From contig NZ_JACHCI010000004.1 of NCBI RefSeq assembly GCF_014200675.1, positions 186,001-250,000 on the forward strand: DNA of 64,000 nt, written 5' to 3'. The position numbers and the translations under genes were made by a program. The notes under the pieces were generated by a model. That model searched no databases. It was not told the DNA's origin and saw only the letters and a program-made list of their open reading frames with translations. Source of the DNA: Janthinobacterium saanense. Its GTDB lineage: Bacteria > Pseudomonadota > Gammaproteobacteria > Burkholderiales > Burkholderiaceae_D. Below, in pieces: positions 26,999-35,572 of the stretch (the stretch's first letter is position 1; every line of letters starts with the position of its first letter).

Positions 26999-27020
26999 CG
27001 TGTCTCCTCCGGTAATATGC

Positions 27021-27044
27021 GCCGGCGCCAGGATGGGCGCCGGC
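27021..27044 (-). other. Intercistronic hairpin before the binding-protein gene
   Basis: A perfect 9-bp stem (GCCGGCGCC with GGCGCCGGC) around a 6-base loop lies between the ligase stop and the binding-protein start. No T-run follows on the minus strand, so it is not a classical terminator. It may stabilise or partly attenuate the polycistronic message, allowing more binding protein than enzyme. Confidence 0.6.
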
Positions 27045-27081
27045 TTGACAAGCCGCTGCTATTGTCGGCTTTCTTGTTGTT

Positions 27082-28623
27082 TTACTGCTGCCAGTCTTGC
27101 GCCATTTTCCGCAGCTGGCCTTTCAAAATCTTGCCGGTGGCCGCCGCCGGCAGCGCCTCCATGACGACGATGGTCGACGGGCATTTGTAGGGCGACAGCG
27201 TGTGCGCCAGGTAGTCTTGCAGGGCCGCCACCGTCGCAGGCTGGCGCGGGTCCAGCTCCACGTAGGCGATGACTTCTTCATTGCCGTCTGCCACGCTGCG
27301 CCCGACCACGGCCGATTGCACCACGGACGGGTGGGCGTTCAGCGCCGTTTCCACTTCCAGCGGATAGACATTGAAGCCCGAGCGGATAATCAGCTCCTTG
27401 GTGCGCCCGACGATGAACAGCGCGCCGTCCGCATCCTGGCGCGCCATGTCGCCTGTATTCAACCAGCCGCCTGCGCGCATAGTGGCCGCCGTCATGGCCG
27501 CTTCGTGGTAATAGCCGGCCATGATGTTCGGTCCGTGTATCCACAGTTCGCCTGGCTCGCCGGGGGCGACATCGTTGCCTGCCACGTCGACCACGCGCAC
27601 GCTTACGCCCGGTATCGGCGTGCCGACCGAATCGTCGTGACGCGGTGTTTCCAGGCGCGTCTGGCTGATGGTGGGCGCGCTTTCTGTCATGCCATAGCCA
27701 TTGTGCAGCGCTGTGCCCAGCAGCTTTTCCACGTCGCGTTTGAGCGAGGGCGCCAGTGGCGAGCCGCCCGCGTAGGCGAAGCGCAGCTGCGTCGCCAGCG
27801 GTGTGTCCGCGCCGCCCAGGGTTTGCAGCAGCTTGGCATACATGGCGGGTACGCCCTGCACGATGGTCAAGCCATCGTCTTTTAACGCCGCCAGCAGGCC
27901 GGCCGTGGTAAAACGCGGCACCAGATACAGGCTGGCGCCCGCATACAGGGTGCCCAGGGTGACCGAGGCGAGGCCGTACACGTGCGAAATGGGCAGCACG
28001 CCATAGGCGCGGTCGCTGCGGCTCAAGCCGCGCAAGGTGCTGGACACGGCGGCGATAAACAGCAGGTTGCGATGGGTCAGCATCACGCCTTTCGACTGGC
28101 CCGTGGTGCCGGTGGTGTAGATCAGCGCGGCCACTTGTTCATTGCCGGTCACGGTGTTTTCCGCCACCGCTGACATATTGAGTTCTCCCGCCAGCAGCCC
28201 ACCCATGCCATCGATACTGGCAGGTATTGCGCCGTACCGCGCCGCATGGGCTGCCGCTTCCGGCGAATTGGCGGTCAAGAACAGCACACGCCGTGCACCG
28301 GCGTGCTCAAAGATGGTGTCGACTTCGCGCGGCGACAAGCGCGCATTGACGTTGACGATCCAGGCATCGATGCTGGCGCAAGCGAAGATCAGCGCCACTT
28401 GCTGGGCGCAGTTTTCACCGACCACCATCAGGCGGTCGCCGGCGCGCACGTCCAGCGCGCGCAGCAATTGCACGGCGCTGTCCACACTTTGCTGCAGCTG
28501 GGCGTAAGTCCAGTGACGGCCATCTTCATGCAGGGCGGGTGCATCGGGCGTGCGCGCCGCCCAGTGGGCAGGAATGGCTGACAGGCGCGCCGGCAAGCCG
28601 GCCAGCAGGGCAGGGATATCCAT
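27082..28623 (-). CDS. Acyl-CoA synthetase/ligase (ANL superfamily)
   Basis: About 513 residues from the ATG at 28623, which has GGAG six bases upstream; an ATG at 28638 overlapping the previous stop is the alternative. ANL motifs: ALIYTTGTTGQSKGVMLTHRN (AMP-binding), HNGYGMTESAPT, GGWLNTGDMARQDADGALFIVGRTKELI and the C-terminal catalytic Lys in PAAATGKILKGQLRK. It should activate a carboxylic acid to its CoA thioester via an acyl-AMP. Cotranscription with the dehydrogenase and Liv genes makes the imported acid the likely substrate. Confidence 0.9.
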   Translation of the reverse strand: MDIPALLAGLPARLSAIPAHWAARTPDAPALHEDGRHWTYAQLQQSVDSAVQLLRALDVRAGDRLMVVGENCAQQVALIFACASIDAWIVNVNARLSPREVDTIFEHAGARRVLFLTANSPEAAAHAARYGAIPASIDGMGGLLAGELNMSAVAENTVTGNEQVAALIYTTGTTGQSKGVMLTHRNLLFIAAVSSTLRGLSRSDRAYGVLPISHVYGLASVTLGTLYAGASLYLVPRFTTAGLLAALKDDGLTIVQGVPAMYAKLLQTLGGADTPLATQLRFAYAGGSPLAPSLKRDVEKLLGTALHNGYGMTESAPTISQTRLETPRHDDSVGTPIPGVSVRVVDVAGNDVAPGEPGELWIHGPNIMAGYYHEAAMTAATMRAGGWLNTGDMARQDADGALFIVGRTKELIIRSGFNVYPLEVETALNAHPSVVQSAVVGRSVADGNEEVIAYVELDPRQPATVAALQDYLAHTLSPYKCPSTIVVMEALPAAATGKILKGQLRKMAQDWQQ

Positions 28624-28634
28624 CACGGTCTCCA

Positions 28635-29789
28635 TCACTTTTGCGCAGCCTTGATCATATTGCGGGCGATCACGATTTGCTGGATCTGCGTCGTGCCCTC
28701 GTAGATGCGGAACAGGCGCACGTCGCGGTAAAAGCGTTCGGCCGCGTATTCACTGATATAACCGGCGCCGCCGTGTATCTGCACCGAGCGGTCGGCGACC
28801 CTGCCGCACATCTCGGAGGCGAACAGCTTGCAACACGAGGCTTCGGTCGAAATGTCTTGCTTGTTGTCGCGGCGGCGGGCGGCGTCGAGCACCATGCTGC
28901 GCGCCGCGTAAATCTCGGCCTTGCTGTCGGCCAGCATGGCCTGGATCAGCTGGAATTCGGCGATGGGCTGGCCGAACTGCTGGCGCTCCATGGCGTAGGC
29001 CAGCGCATCGGCCAGCATGCGTTCGGCCGCGCCCACGCAGACGGCGGCGATGTGCAACCGGCCCTTGTCGAGCACTTTCATGGCGGTTTTAAAACCCACG
29101 CCTTCCTTGCCGCCGATCAGATTGGCGGCCGGCACACGGCAGTTTTCAAAGATCACGTCGCAGGTATGCGCGCCTTGCTGGCCCATCTTCTTGTCGATCT
29201 TGCCCAGTGTAAGGCCTGGCGTGTCTTTTTCCACGATGAAGGCAGAGATGGCCGAAGCGCCGCGCTTGGCCGGATCGGTGCGGGCCATGACCGTAAAAAT
29301 GCTCGCTTCCGGCGCATTCGTGATGTAGCGCTTGCTGCCGTTCAGGATATAAAAGTCGCCATCGCGCACGGCCTTGGTGCGCAGCGAGGCGGCATCCGAT
29401 CCCGACCCCGCTTCCGTCAGGGCGAACGAGCCGATGATCTCGCCGGACGCCAGCTTGGGCAGGTAGTACTGTTTTTGCTCCGGCGTGCCATCGATGACGA
29501 TGCCTTGCGAACCGATGCCGTTATTCGTGCCGATCAGCGAGCGGAAGGCGGGAGAGGTGCGGGCGATTTCAAAGGCCACGCGCACTTCTTCTTCCATGCT
29601 CAGTTCCAGGCCGCCGTATTGTTCCGGGATCGACAGGCCGAACAGGCCCAGTTCGCGCATCTGCGCCACGATGGCGGGCGGGATGGTGTCGGTTTCAGCC
29701 ACCAGCGCCTCGTTCGGCACCAGTACCTGGCGCACGAAGCGGCTGATGCTGTCGAGCAGGATATTCAGGGTTTCTTGGTCGCGTATCAT
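28635..29789 (-). CDS. Acyl-CoA dehydrogenase
   Basis: 384 residues, the standard ACAD length. Seen are GSFALTEAGSGSDAASLRTKA (FAD and substrate contact), RQQFGQPIAEFQLIQ and the C-terminal IHGGAGYISEYAAERFYRDVRLFRIYEGTTQIQQIVIARNM, where the Glu of YEGT is the catalytic base in short/medium-chain types. It introduces an alpha-beta double bond into the acyl-CoA made by the ligase encoded next, passing electrons to ETF. GAGGA precedes the ATG. Confidence 0.93.
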   Translation of the reverse strand: MIRDQETLNILLDSISRFVRQVLVPNEALVAETDTIPPAIVAQMRELGLFGLSIPEQYGGLELSMEEEVRVAFEIARTSPAFRSLIGTNNGIGSQGIVIDGTPEQKQYYLPKLASGEIIGSFALTEAGSGSDAASLRTKAVRDGDFYILNGSKRYITNAPEASIFTVMARTDPAKRGASAISAFIVEKDTPGLTLGKIDKKMGQQGAHTCDVIFENCRVPAANLIGGKEGVGFKTAMKVLDKGRLHIAAVCVGAAERMLADALAYAMERQQFGQPIAEFQLIQAMLADSKAEIYAARSMVLDAARRRDNKQDISTEASCCKLFASEMCGRVADRSVQIHGGAGYISEYAAERFYRDVRLFRIYEGTTQIQQIVIARNMIKAAQK

Positions 29790-29827
29790 CGGGGTCCTCG
29801 GAGACTTGATAGGGAGGGGCGCGCAGT

Positions 29828-30664
29828 CTAACCGCGTCCCAGATTGGTTTCAACTGTTTTGACCAGGGCCACCAGGCGCGGTCCCAGATCGTTTTCAAGC
29901 TTGTCGCGCGACAGCAGAAAGGCCGGGCCGCCGCAATTGAATGCCATCACCTGTTCGCCGTCAAAGCCCAGCATGGGCACGCCCACCGCGTGCACATCGT
30001 TTTGCCACTCGCCGGCCGAGATGCAAAAGCCCCGGTCCTGGTAATCCTTATAGCCCTGTTCGATGCCAGCCTTGATGCGCGGCCAGCGTTCCGTGTCGTG
30101 CAGGCGCGCATGGTCCATCAGGTAGTCGCGCTCCGCTTGCGGCAGGACGCACAGCAGGGCCTTGCCCATGGCGGTCGTCATCAGGGGGATGCGCGAACCG
30201 ACATCGAGGCGCAAGGTGACGTTGGCGCTGCTGCGGCAGGTTTCCACGTACACCATGCTGAGACGGTCGCGCGTGCCCAGCGCCACGGAAGCCTGCGCAT
30301 GTTCGGCCAGTTCTTCCATCAGCGGGCGCGCCATCTTGCGTACATCGAGATTGGACAGCATGCGGTAGCCGAGGGCCAGCACGCCGGCGCCCAGCTGGTA
30401 TTTTCCCTGGTGTTCGGAGTAGCTCAGGTAGCCCAGCCTGGTGAGGGTATAACTGAGGCGCGAAATGGTGGGTTTGGGGATGGCCGTGCGCTTGGCGATC
30501 TCTGCGTTCGACAGGAAAACTTCGCCGGGGCGGAAGCAGCGCAGCACTTCCAAGCCACGCGCCAGCGCGTTGACGAATTGCCGGTCCTTGCCTTCCTCGT
30601 CATCGCTGAAGACAATCAAATCCGGATCTGCTGCTGGCTGCTGATGGCTTGTTTTGGCGTTCAT
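29828..30664 (-). CDS. IclR-family transcriptional regulator
   Basis: 278 residues: an N-terminal winged helix (VNALARGLEVLRCFRP...SNAEIAKRTAIPKPTISRLSYTL) and a C-terminal ligand-binding domain (GSRIPLMTTAMGKALL, GFCISAGEWQNDVHAVGVPML). It is the first gene of the catabolic unit, 38 bp before the dehydrogenase, and is preceded by a TTCGC-N3-GCGAA palindrome that fits IclR sites. It probably regulates itself and the whole unit in response to the substrate or its CoA ester. Confidence 0.92.
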   Translation of the reverse strand: MNAKTSHQQPAADPDLIVFSDDEEGKDRQFVNALARGLEVLRCFRPGEVFLSNAEIAKRTAIPKPTISRLSYTLTRLGYLSYSEHQGKYQLGAGVLALGYRMLSNLDVRKMARPLMEELAEHAQASVALGTRDRLSMVYVETCRSSANVTLRLDVGSRIPLMTTAMGKALLCVLPQAERDYLMDHARLHDTERWPRIKAGIEQGYKDYQDRGFCISAGEWQNDVHAVGVPMLGFDGEQVMAFNCGGPAFLLSRDKLENDLGPRLVALVKTVETNLGRG

Positions 30665-30731
30665 GTGCGTCCCCCTGCAAACCAGTTTGCCTAGCTGAAT
30701 TCCTCATGTCAACGGTTTTGTGAAACATTCG

Positions 30732-30744
30732 TTCGCATAGCGAA
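30732..30744. promoter_or_regulatory. Candidate IclR operator
   Basis: TTCGCATAGCGAA is an inverted repeat (TTCGC/GCGAA, 3-base spacer) 68 bp upstream of the iclR start. Short TTCGC-like palindromes are typical IclR-family targets. It also lies upstream of the divergent gene at 30857. Confidence 0.55.
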
Positions 30745-30856
30745 ATGCTGCGGCGCAAGAAAAAAGACCATTAAAACGCTGCTTGAAGATCGCTATCTAC
30801 CTGCGTATATTGCGAACTTCGCAGGTGGGCCGTGCAGCAAAAGAAAGGATGCACCA

Positions 30857-31393
30857 ATGTTGAAAACTATTCGATCGCTGGCCCTGATGGCCTGTCTGCT
30901 GCCAGTCAGCGCGCAGGCGGGGCCGCCGGCGCCCTCGCGCGACAGCATGAGCCACAGCCTGCAGCTGACAGGCTTGGTGAAAACACCGTTGATCCTGACG
31001 GTGGCCGAGCTGCGCCAGATGGCGCCTGCCAGCGGCGGCGAACTGGCAGTCACGCGCCAGAACGGCGATCAGGCTGAAACCATCACCAGCTACCAGGGCG
31101 TGCGCCTGCGCGATATCCTCGACAAGGCGGTGCTGGACGCGCCCGGCCATAACGATGTGAAAAAGCTGGCCATCATCGCCAGCGCCACCGATGGCTACGC
31201 GGTAGTGTTTTCATGGGGCGAGCTGTATAACTCGCCCGCTGGCGACAGCGTGATCGTGTATGTGGAAAAGAATGGCAAGCCGCTAGACGAGCGCGATGGC
31301 GAGATCGCGCTGATCTCGGCCAAGGATATCCGCACGGGGCCGCGCCACGTGAAGTGGCTCAACCGCATCGAAGTGCGCAAGCTGGCTGATTAA
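30857..31393 (+). CDS. Small exported protein of the oxidoreductase molybdopterin-binding fold
   Basis: 178 residues with a signal peptide (LMACLLPVSAQA before GPPAPS). The body (LQLTGLVKTPLILTVAELRQM...YQGVRLRDILDKA...GEIALISAKDIRTGPRHVKWLNRIEVRKL) matches the small proteins distantly related to the sulfite oxidase/YedY molybdopterin domain. There is no evident catalytic cysteine, so enzyme activity is doubtful; a binding or accessory role is more likely. It is divergent from iclR, and its stop overlaps that of the convergent esterase gene. Confidence 0.7.
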   Translation: MLKTIRSLALMACLLPVSAQAGPPAPSRDSMSHSLQLTGLVKTPLILTVAELRQMAPASGGELAVTRQNGDQAETITSYQGVRLRDILDKAVLDAPGHNDVKKLAIIASATDGYAVVFSWGELYNSPAGDSVIVYVEKNGKPLDERDGEIALISAKDIRTGPRHVKWLNRIEVRKLAD

Positions 31394-32313
31394 ACGGGCA
31401 TGTTCATCGCCTCCCCGGCCAAGGCATATAGCCGGCGTGCGGCTGGCGTCACTCCCGGCATATGCATGGCTGCGTGAATCAGGCCATCGAGCCGCTGGCA
31501 TGCCACTGCCACGCCAGCCTCGCGCAGGCGCTGCGCATAGGCCACGCCTTCGTCGTGCAGCGGATCGTATTCACATACGATGATGGTCGCCGGCGGCAAG
31601 CCTTGCAGTGAAGCGGCACGCAGCGGGGCCGCATACGGCTGCTCGCCATCGGCCGGGGTGGCAAGATAGGCCGACCAGCAAAAGCGCATGGCCTCGCGCG
31701 TCAGCGAATACCCTTCGGCGTAGCGCTGGTAAGACGGCGTGTCGAAGGAAAAGTCGAGTGCCGGGTACAGCAACAACTGGTGCGCCAGCGCAGGACCACC
31801 GAGGTCGCGCGCCATCAGGGCCGCTGCCGCCGCCAGATTGCCTCCCGCGCTATCGCCGCCCACCGCCAGCCGGCCTGCATCGATACCCAGCGCCGCTGCC
31901 TGTTCGGCCACCCAGCACAGGGCGCGGTACACGTCGTTCAAAGGCGCCGGGAATGGGTGCTCGGGCGCCAGCCGGTAATCGACGGAAAAGATGACGTTGC
32001 CGGTGGCGTTGGCGAGCGCGCGGCAAGGGTTGTCATATACGTCCAGGCTACCCAGGCACCATCCACCGCCGTGGGCAAAGACGATGGCGGGCAGCGCGGT
32101 TGCGGTTTGCGCAGCGGCAGGCACATAAGCGCGCACGGTCAACGCAGGTTCACCTGGCACGATGTAATCCCTGATCGACGCCACGTCTTCCAGAGGGCCG
32201 TGCATTTGGCGCAAGCTAGCGTCCGTGGCCGTCCGCAGCGCTGCCAGCGAGGCGGGCTGCGGTGCCTCTTGCGCCTGGCGCAGATGCGCGGCGATCAGTG
32301 GATCGAGGCTCAT
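31390..32313 (-). CDS. Alpha/beta hydrolase, hormone-sensitive lipase family esterase
   Basis: 307 residues with the HSL oxyanion motif HGGGW (AIVFAHGGGWCLGSLDVYDNPCRALA), nucleophile elbow GGDSAGGNLAA, catalytic Asp in EYDPLHDEG and the His in LIHAAMHM. It should hydrolyse short-chain acyl esters. Its start overlaps the stop of the adjacent upstream hydrolase gene (ATGA), so the two are cotranscribed, with the sugar isomerase gene 26 bp further upstream. Confidence 0.9.
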   Translation of the reverse strand: MSLDPLIAAHLRQAQEAPQPASLAALRTATDASLRQMHGPLEDVASIRDYIVPGEPALTVRAYVPAAAQTATALPAIVFAHGGGWCLGSLDVYDNPCRALANATGNVIFSVDYRLAPEHPFPAPLNDVYRALCWVAEQAAALGIDAGRLAVGGDSAGGNLAAAAALMARDLGGPALAHQLLLYPALDFSFDTPSYQRYAEGYSLTREAMRFCWSAYLATPADGEQPYAAPLRAASLQGLPPATIIVCEYDPLHDEGVAYAQRLREAGVAVACQRLDGLIHAAMHMPGVTPAARRLYALAGEAMNMPV

Positions 32314-33176
32314 GCTGCCACTCCCGCCAGGAAGGGCAGCAGGTGGGCGATGAAGGCTTCAGGCTGCTCTTCCATGATGAAGTGGCCGCACTCGGTGACG
32401 ATGGCGCCCTGCAAAATGCTGGCCTTGCCCTGCATGGTCAGCAGCGGAGCGTCATTGGTTGCATGATCGGCGCCGATGGCCAGCACCGGCATGGCCAGGC
32501 TGCGTTTTGCCCGTTCCAGGTTTTGCCGTATGGTTTCGGGTATCGCGCGGTAATAGGCGAAGCCGGCGCGTAGTGCACCTGGCGTGGCGTAAGCCTCGGC
32601 ATACACGTCCACGGCGACTTTGTCGCGGCGGTAGGACCAGCGGTCAAAGATAAAGCGGATGTATTCGCGTTCCTTGCCGGCCGTGAGCATCTCGGGTAAA
32701 TCAGGCACCTGATTGAACATGAAGTGCCACAAAAAGATATTGTCGGCAGGGGCGACAAAGATGGGCGGTGCCGGCGCCAGGCCGGGAATCACGGCTTCCG
32801 TCAGCGCCAGTTTTGTCACGGCTTGCGGAAAATCGCTGGCCAGCGCATAGCCTACCCACATGCCGATATCGTGCCCCACCACGTCGTACTGCGTGTGGCC
32901 CAGCGCCAGCATGGCGCGGTGCAGGGTCGCCGCCACGGCGCCCGTGTCGTAGCCGCCGGACGGGCGGTCCGAATAGCCGCTACCGGGCGGGTCGATGGCG
33001 ATTGCCTGATAGCCCTGGCTGGCCAGGGCGGCCATCACATGGCGCCAGGCATACCAGGTTTGCGGCCAGCCCGGGATCAGCAGCACCGGCTTGCCGCTTC
33101 CTGTGATGGCGCAGTGCAGGCGTTGGCCAGCTATGCGCACATACTCGTGGGTGATGTGGTTTTCATGTTGATGCAT
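32310..33176 (-). CDS. Alpha/beta hydrolase with Asp nucleophile (epoxide hydrolase/haloacetate dehalogenase-like)
   Basis: 288 residues: HGxP-type oxyanion segment PVLLIPGWPQTWYAWRHVMAAL, PPGSGYSDRPSGGYDTGAVA and the nucleophile elbow VVGHDIGMWVGYAL. The Asp in GHDIG places it with soluble epoxide hydrolases and fluoroacetate/haloalkane dehalogenases. The final His is in ECGHFIMEEQPE. It lies between the esterase (4-bp overlap) and the isomerase/epimerase gene, suggesting a small catabolic operon of unknown substrate. Confidence 0.87.
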   Translation of the reverse strand: MHQHENHITHEYVRIAGQRLHCAITGSGKPVLLIPGWPQTWYAWRHVMAALASQGYQAIAIDPPGSGYSDRPSGGYDTGAVAATLHRAMLALGHTQYDVVGHDIGMWVGYALASDFPQAVTKLALTEAVIPGLAPAPPIFVAPADNIFLWHFMFNQVPDLPEMLTAGKEREYIRFIFDRWSYRRDKVAVDVYAEAYATPGALRAGFAYYRAIPETIRQNLERAKRSLAMPVLAIGADHATNDAPLLTMQGKASILQGAIVTECGHFIMEEQPEAFIAHLLPFLAGVAA

Positions 33177-33202
33177 GGTGCGTCCTTACTTAATTAATTG
33201 TG

Positions 33203-34255
33203 TTAAATGCCGAGCAGGGTGTTGATCTGTTGTGCGCTGACGGGGGCGCCAGCGAAGTCGTCGAAGATTTTTCCCGTCACAGGAATGATGTGGGCGTTGA
33301 TAAAGGCCACGCCTTCGCGCGCGCCCACCTCCTGGTCCTTCAGGCAGCACTCCCATTCCAGGGTGGCCCAGCCCGCGTAATCGTATTGCGCCATCTTCGA
33401 GAAAATCCCCTTGAAATCGACCTGGCCGTCACCAAGCGAACGGAAACGCCCGGCGCGGTTTTCCCACGACTGGTAGCCGCCATAAATGCCTTGCCGTCCG
33501 CTAGGATTGAACTCGGCATCCTTCACATGGAACATGCGGATATGGTCTTTATAAATATCGATGAAATCGAGATAGTTCAGCTGCTGCAGCACGAAGTGGC
33601 TGGGATCGAACAGCATCTTGCAGCGCGGGTGGCGGCCTACCCGTTCGTAAAACATCTCGAAACTGACGCCGTCATGCAGGTCTTCGCTGGGGTGAATTTC
33701 GTAGCACAGATTGACGCCCTGTTCTTCGCACACGTCGAGTATCGGCAGCCAGCGGCGCGCCAGTTCATCGAAAGCCGTCTCGATCAAGCCGGGTGGGCGC
33801 TGCGGGAACGGGAATAAATAAGGCCAGGCAAAAGAGCCTGAAAACGTTCCCATGTCCGTCAATCCAAGGCGTTTTGACGCCATTGCCGCCAGCTTGATCT
33901 GCTCGATGGCCCAGGCCGTGCGTGCTTCCGGCTGCCCTTGCAGGTCGGGCGGGGCAAAGCTGTCGCACAGAGCGTCATAGGCCGGGTGTACGGCCACCAG
34001 CTGGCCGAAGATATGCGTCGTCAATTCGCTGATGACCAGGCCGTGGCGGGCCAGCATGGCGGTCAGTTCGTCGCAATAGGCCTGGCTGTGCGCCGCTTGC
34101 GCCACGTCGATCAGGCGCGCATCCCAGGCAGGAATCTGCAGGGCCTTGAAGCCCAGGCCGGAAGCCCATTCCGCAATCGCGGGCAGGCTATTGAAGGGCG
34201 CCGTATCGGCGGCGAATTGTGCCAGGTGCAGGCTGGGTCCTTGGATGGTTTTCAT
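33203..34255 (-). CDS. Sugar phosphate isomerase/epimerase (xylose isomerase-like TIM barrel)
   Basis: 350 residues of the AP endonuclease-2/xylose isomerase-like barrel. Metal-binding residues fall in NLCYEIHPSEDLHDG, CKMLFDPSHFVLQQL, HIRMFHVKDAEF and the terminal WATLEWECCLKD. Relatives include inosose dehydratase, hydroxypyruvate isomerase and 3-keto-sugar enzymes. AGGAG precedes the ATG. It heads the three-gene unit with the two hydrolases and is divergent from a TetR gene. Confidence 0.85.
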   Translation of the reverse strand: MKTIQGPSLHLAQFAADTAPFNSLPAIAEWASGLGFKALQIPAWDARLIDVAQAAHSQAYCDELTAMLARHGLVISELTTHIFGQLVAVHPAYDALCDSFAPPDLQGQPEARTAWAIEQIKLAAMASKRLGLTDMGTFSGSFAWPYLFPFPQRPPGLIETAFDELARRWLPILDVCEEQGVNLCYEIHPSEDLHDGVSFEMFYERVGRHPRCKMLFDPSHFVLQQLNYLDFIDIYKDHIRMFHVKDAEFNPSGRQGIYGGYQSWENRAGRFRSLGDGQVDFKGIFSKMAQYDYAGWATLEWECCLKDQEVGAREGVAFINAHIIPVTGKIFDDFAGAPVSAQQINTLLGI

Positions 34256-34269
34256 ATCGGCTCCTATTG

Positions 34270-34285
34270 TTTGTCGATTGACAAA
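34270..34285. promoter_or_regulatory. Inverted repeat in the isomerase-tetR divergent interval
   Basis: TTTGTC-GATT-GACAAA is a perfect 6-bp inverted repeat 15 bp upstream of the isomerase start (34255) and 111 bp upstream of the TetR start. It is placed to act as an operator for the isomerase-hydrolase unit, plausibly bound by the divergent TetR protein. Confidence 0.45.
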
Positions 34286-34395
34286 GAATAGATGAAACTT
34301 TCGACGCGGTCAAGGCTGGCATGACAAAAAAAGGCGCGGACGTCCCTTGCGGCCAGGCGTTATACTGGCCGCCAGTTTGCTAGCGGAGGATGACA

Positions 34396-34992
34396 ATGGC
34401 AGGAAGACCGAGGGAATTTGACCGCGCGCAGGCGCTGGAAAAAGCGCGCGACTTGTTCTGGACGCGTGGTTATGAGGGGGTATCGATGGCCGATCTGGTC
34501 GCGGCGCTGGGTATCGCTTCAGCGCGCATCTATGCGGCGTTCGGCTCGAAGGAGCAGTTATTCCGCGAAGCTGTGGAATTGTACAAATCAGGCGAGGGCG
34601 CTTTTGCCGTGCACGCGCTGGCCGCCAGGCTGAACGTACGCGATGCGCTAGTGCGCATGCTGGAAGAAGCCGTGCTGCTGTACACGCGCAGCGGCCAGCC
34701 GCAAGGCTGCATGGTGGTCACGGCGGCGACCAACACCAGTGCGGAAAACGCCGGTATTGCCGACTGGCTGGCGCAGCATCGTCGCGCACGCACGCAAAGT
34801 CTTGTCGAACGTCTGCGCGATGCGCAAGGCAAGGGCGAGTTGCGCGAAGGCGTCGATATGCAGGCGCTGGGCGATTATTATGCGGCGCTGCTGCATGGCT
34901 TGTCGGTGCAGGCGCGCGATGGCGTTCCCGCAGCACGCCTGCTGGCGCTAATCGCCCCGGCCATGGCGCCTTTGGATCTGGCGCTTGTTTAA
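34396..34992 (+). CDS. TetR-family transcriptional regulator
   Basis: 198 residues. The ATG at 34396 has GGAGG seven bases upstream; the ATG at 34390 would abut that site. The N-terminal HTH is clear (AGRPREFDRAQALEKARDLFWTRGYEGVSMADLVAALGIASARIYAAFGSKEQLF), followed by a C-terminal domain of the AcrR/YxaF-like type (GCMVVTAATNTSAENAGIADWL). It is divergent from the isomerase/hydrolase unit, its likely target. Confidence 0.9.
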   Translation: MAGRPREFDRAQALEKARDLFWTRGYEGVSMADLVAALGIASARIYAAFGSKEQLFREAVELYKSGEGAFAVHALAARLNVRDALVRMLEEAVLLYTRSGQPQGCMVVTAATNTSAENAGIADWLAQHRRARTQSLVERLRDAQGKGELREGVDMQALGDYYAALLHGLSVQARDGVPAARLLALIAPAMAPLDLALV

Positions 34993-35040
34993 TGCTTGTT
35001 TAGCTCTTGATGAGACTGCGATATTGATAGCCAGCGCCGC

Positions 35041-35403
35041 TCAGGATTTGACGTCGATCAGGCTGCCCAGCGCCTGGTCGGCGGTCTTGACGACGTTGGC
35101 TGATAAATTGAAACCTGATTTGTAGATCAGGGTATCGGTCAGCTCCGAGGCCAGGCCCACGCCGCTGGGGCGGTTTTCGGCCAGCCTGTTTTCGGTCCTG
35201 CCCGCCTGATCATCGGCGGCCAGCTTGCGCCCCTCGACAGAGAGCGTCACGCCCGTACCGGCCGGGCTGTTTTCCTGGAAGTTTGCGCTTTGTGGCTGGA
35301 AGCCGGGCGTATTGACATTGGCAATGTTGTTGGCGGATACATCCAGCGCGCGCTGGTTGGCGGTCAGTCCTGCAGTGCCGGTGGTGAGAGCGGAAATGGA
35401 CAT
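35041..35403 (-). CDS. Orphan flagellar basal-body rod-like protein
   Basis: 120 residues with the flagellar rod N-terminal motif (MSISALTTGTAGLTANQRALDVSANNIANVNTPGFQPQSANFQE) and the matching C-terminal helix (LASELTDTLIYKSGFNLSANVVKTADQALGSLIDVKS). Together these form the coiled-coil ends of FlgB/FlgC/FlgG-like axial proteins, with the middle much reduced. No other flagellar gene is nearby. It may be an accessory rod protein or an evolutionary spare; such single genes are common in this bacterial group. Confidence 0.78.
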   Translation of the reverse strand: MSISALTTGTAGLTANQRALDVSANNIANVNTPGFQPQSANFQENSPAGTGVTLSVEGRKLAADDQAGRTENRLAENRPSGVGLASELTDTLIYKSGFNLSANVVKTADQALGSLIDVKS

Positions 35404-35572
35404 GGCGATTCCTTGAAAGTAGTACTAGTGTACTCCGCTTCGTGGCGGTAGTGGTTGGTGTAGGGCAACATCAACGGTCAAAGGGCGCGAGCATATCGCT
35501 TGCTCAAAAAAAATTGTTTTCAGTAACTTTTTAACATTGAGATAGGTTGTTTTGCTGCCTAGACTGCTTGGG

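Noticed and set aside
25724..27190. 488-codon plus-strand open frame across the binding-protein gene
   Set aside because: Low-complexity Gly/His/Arg translation and overlap with a clear signal-peptide-bearing gene.
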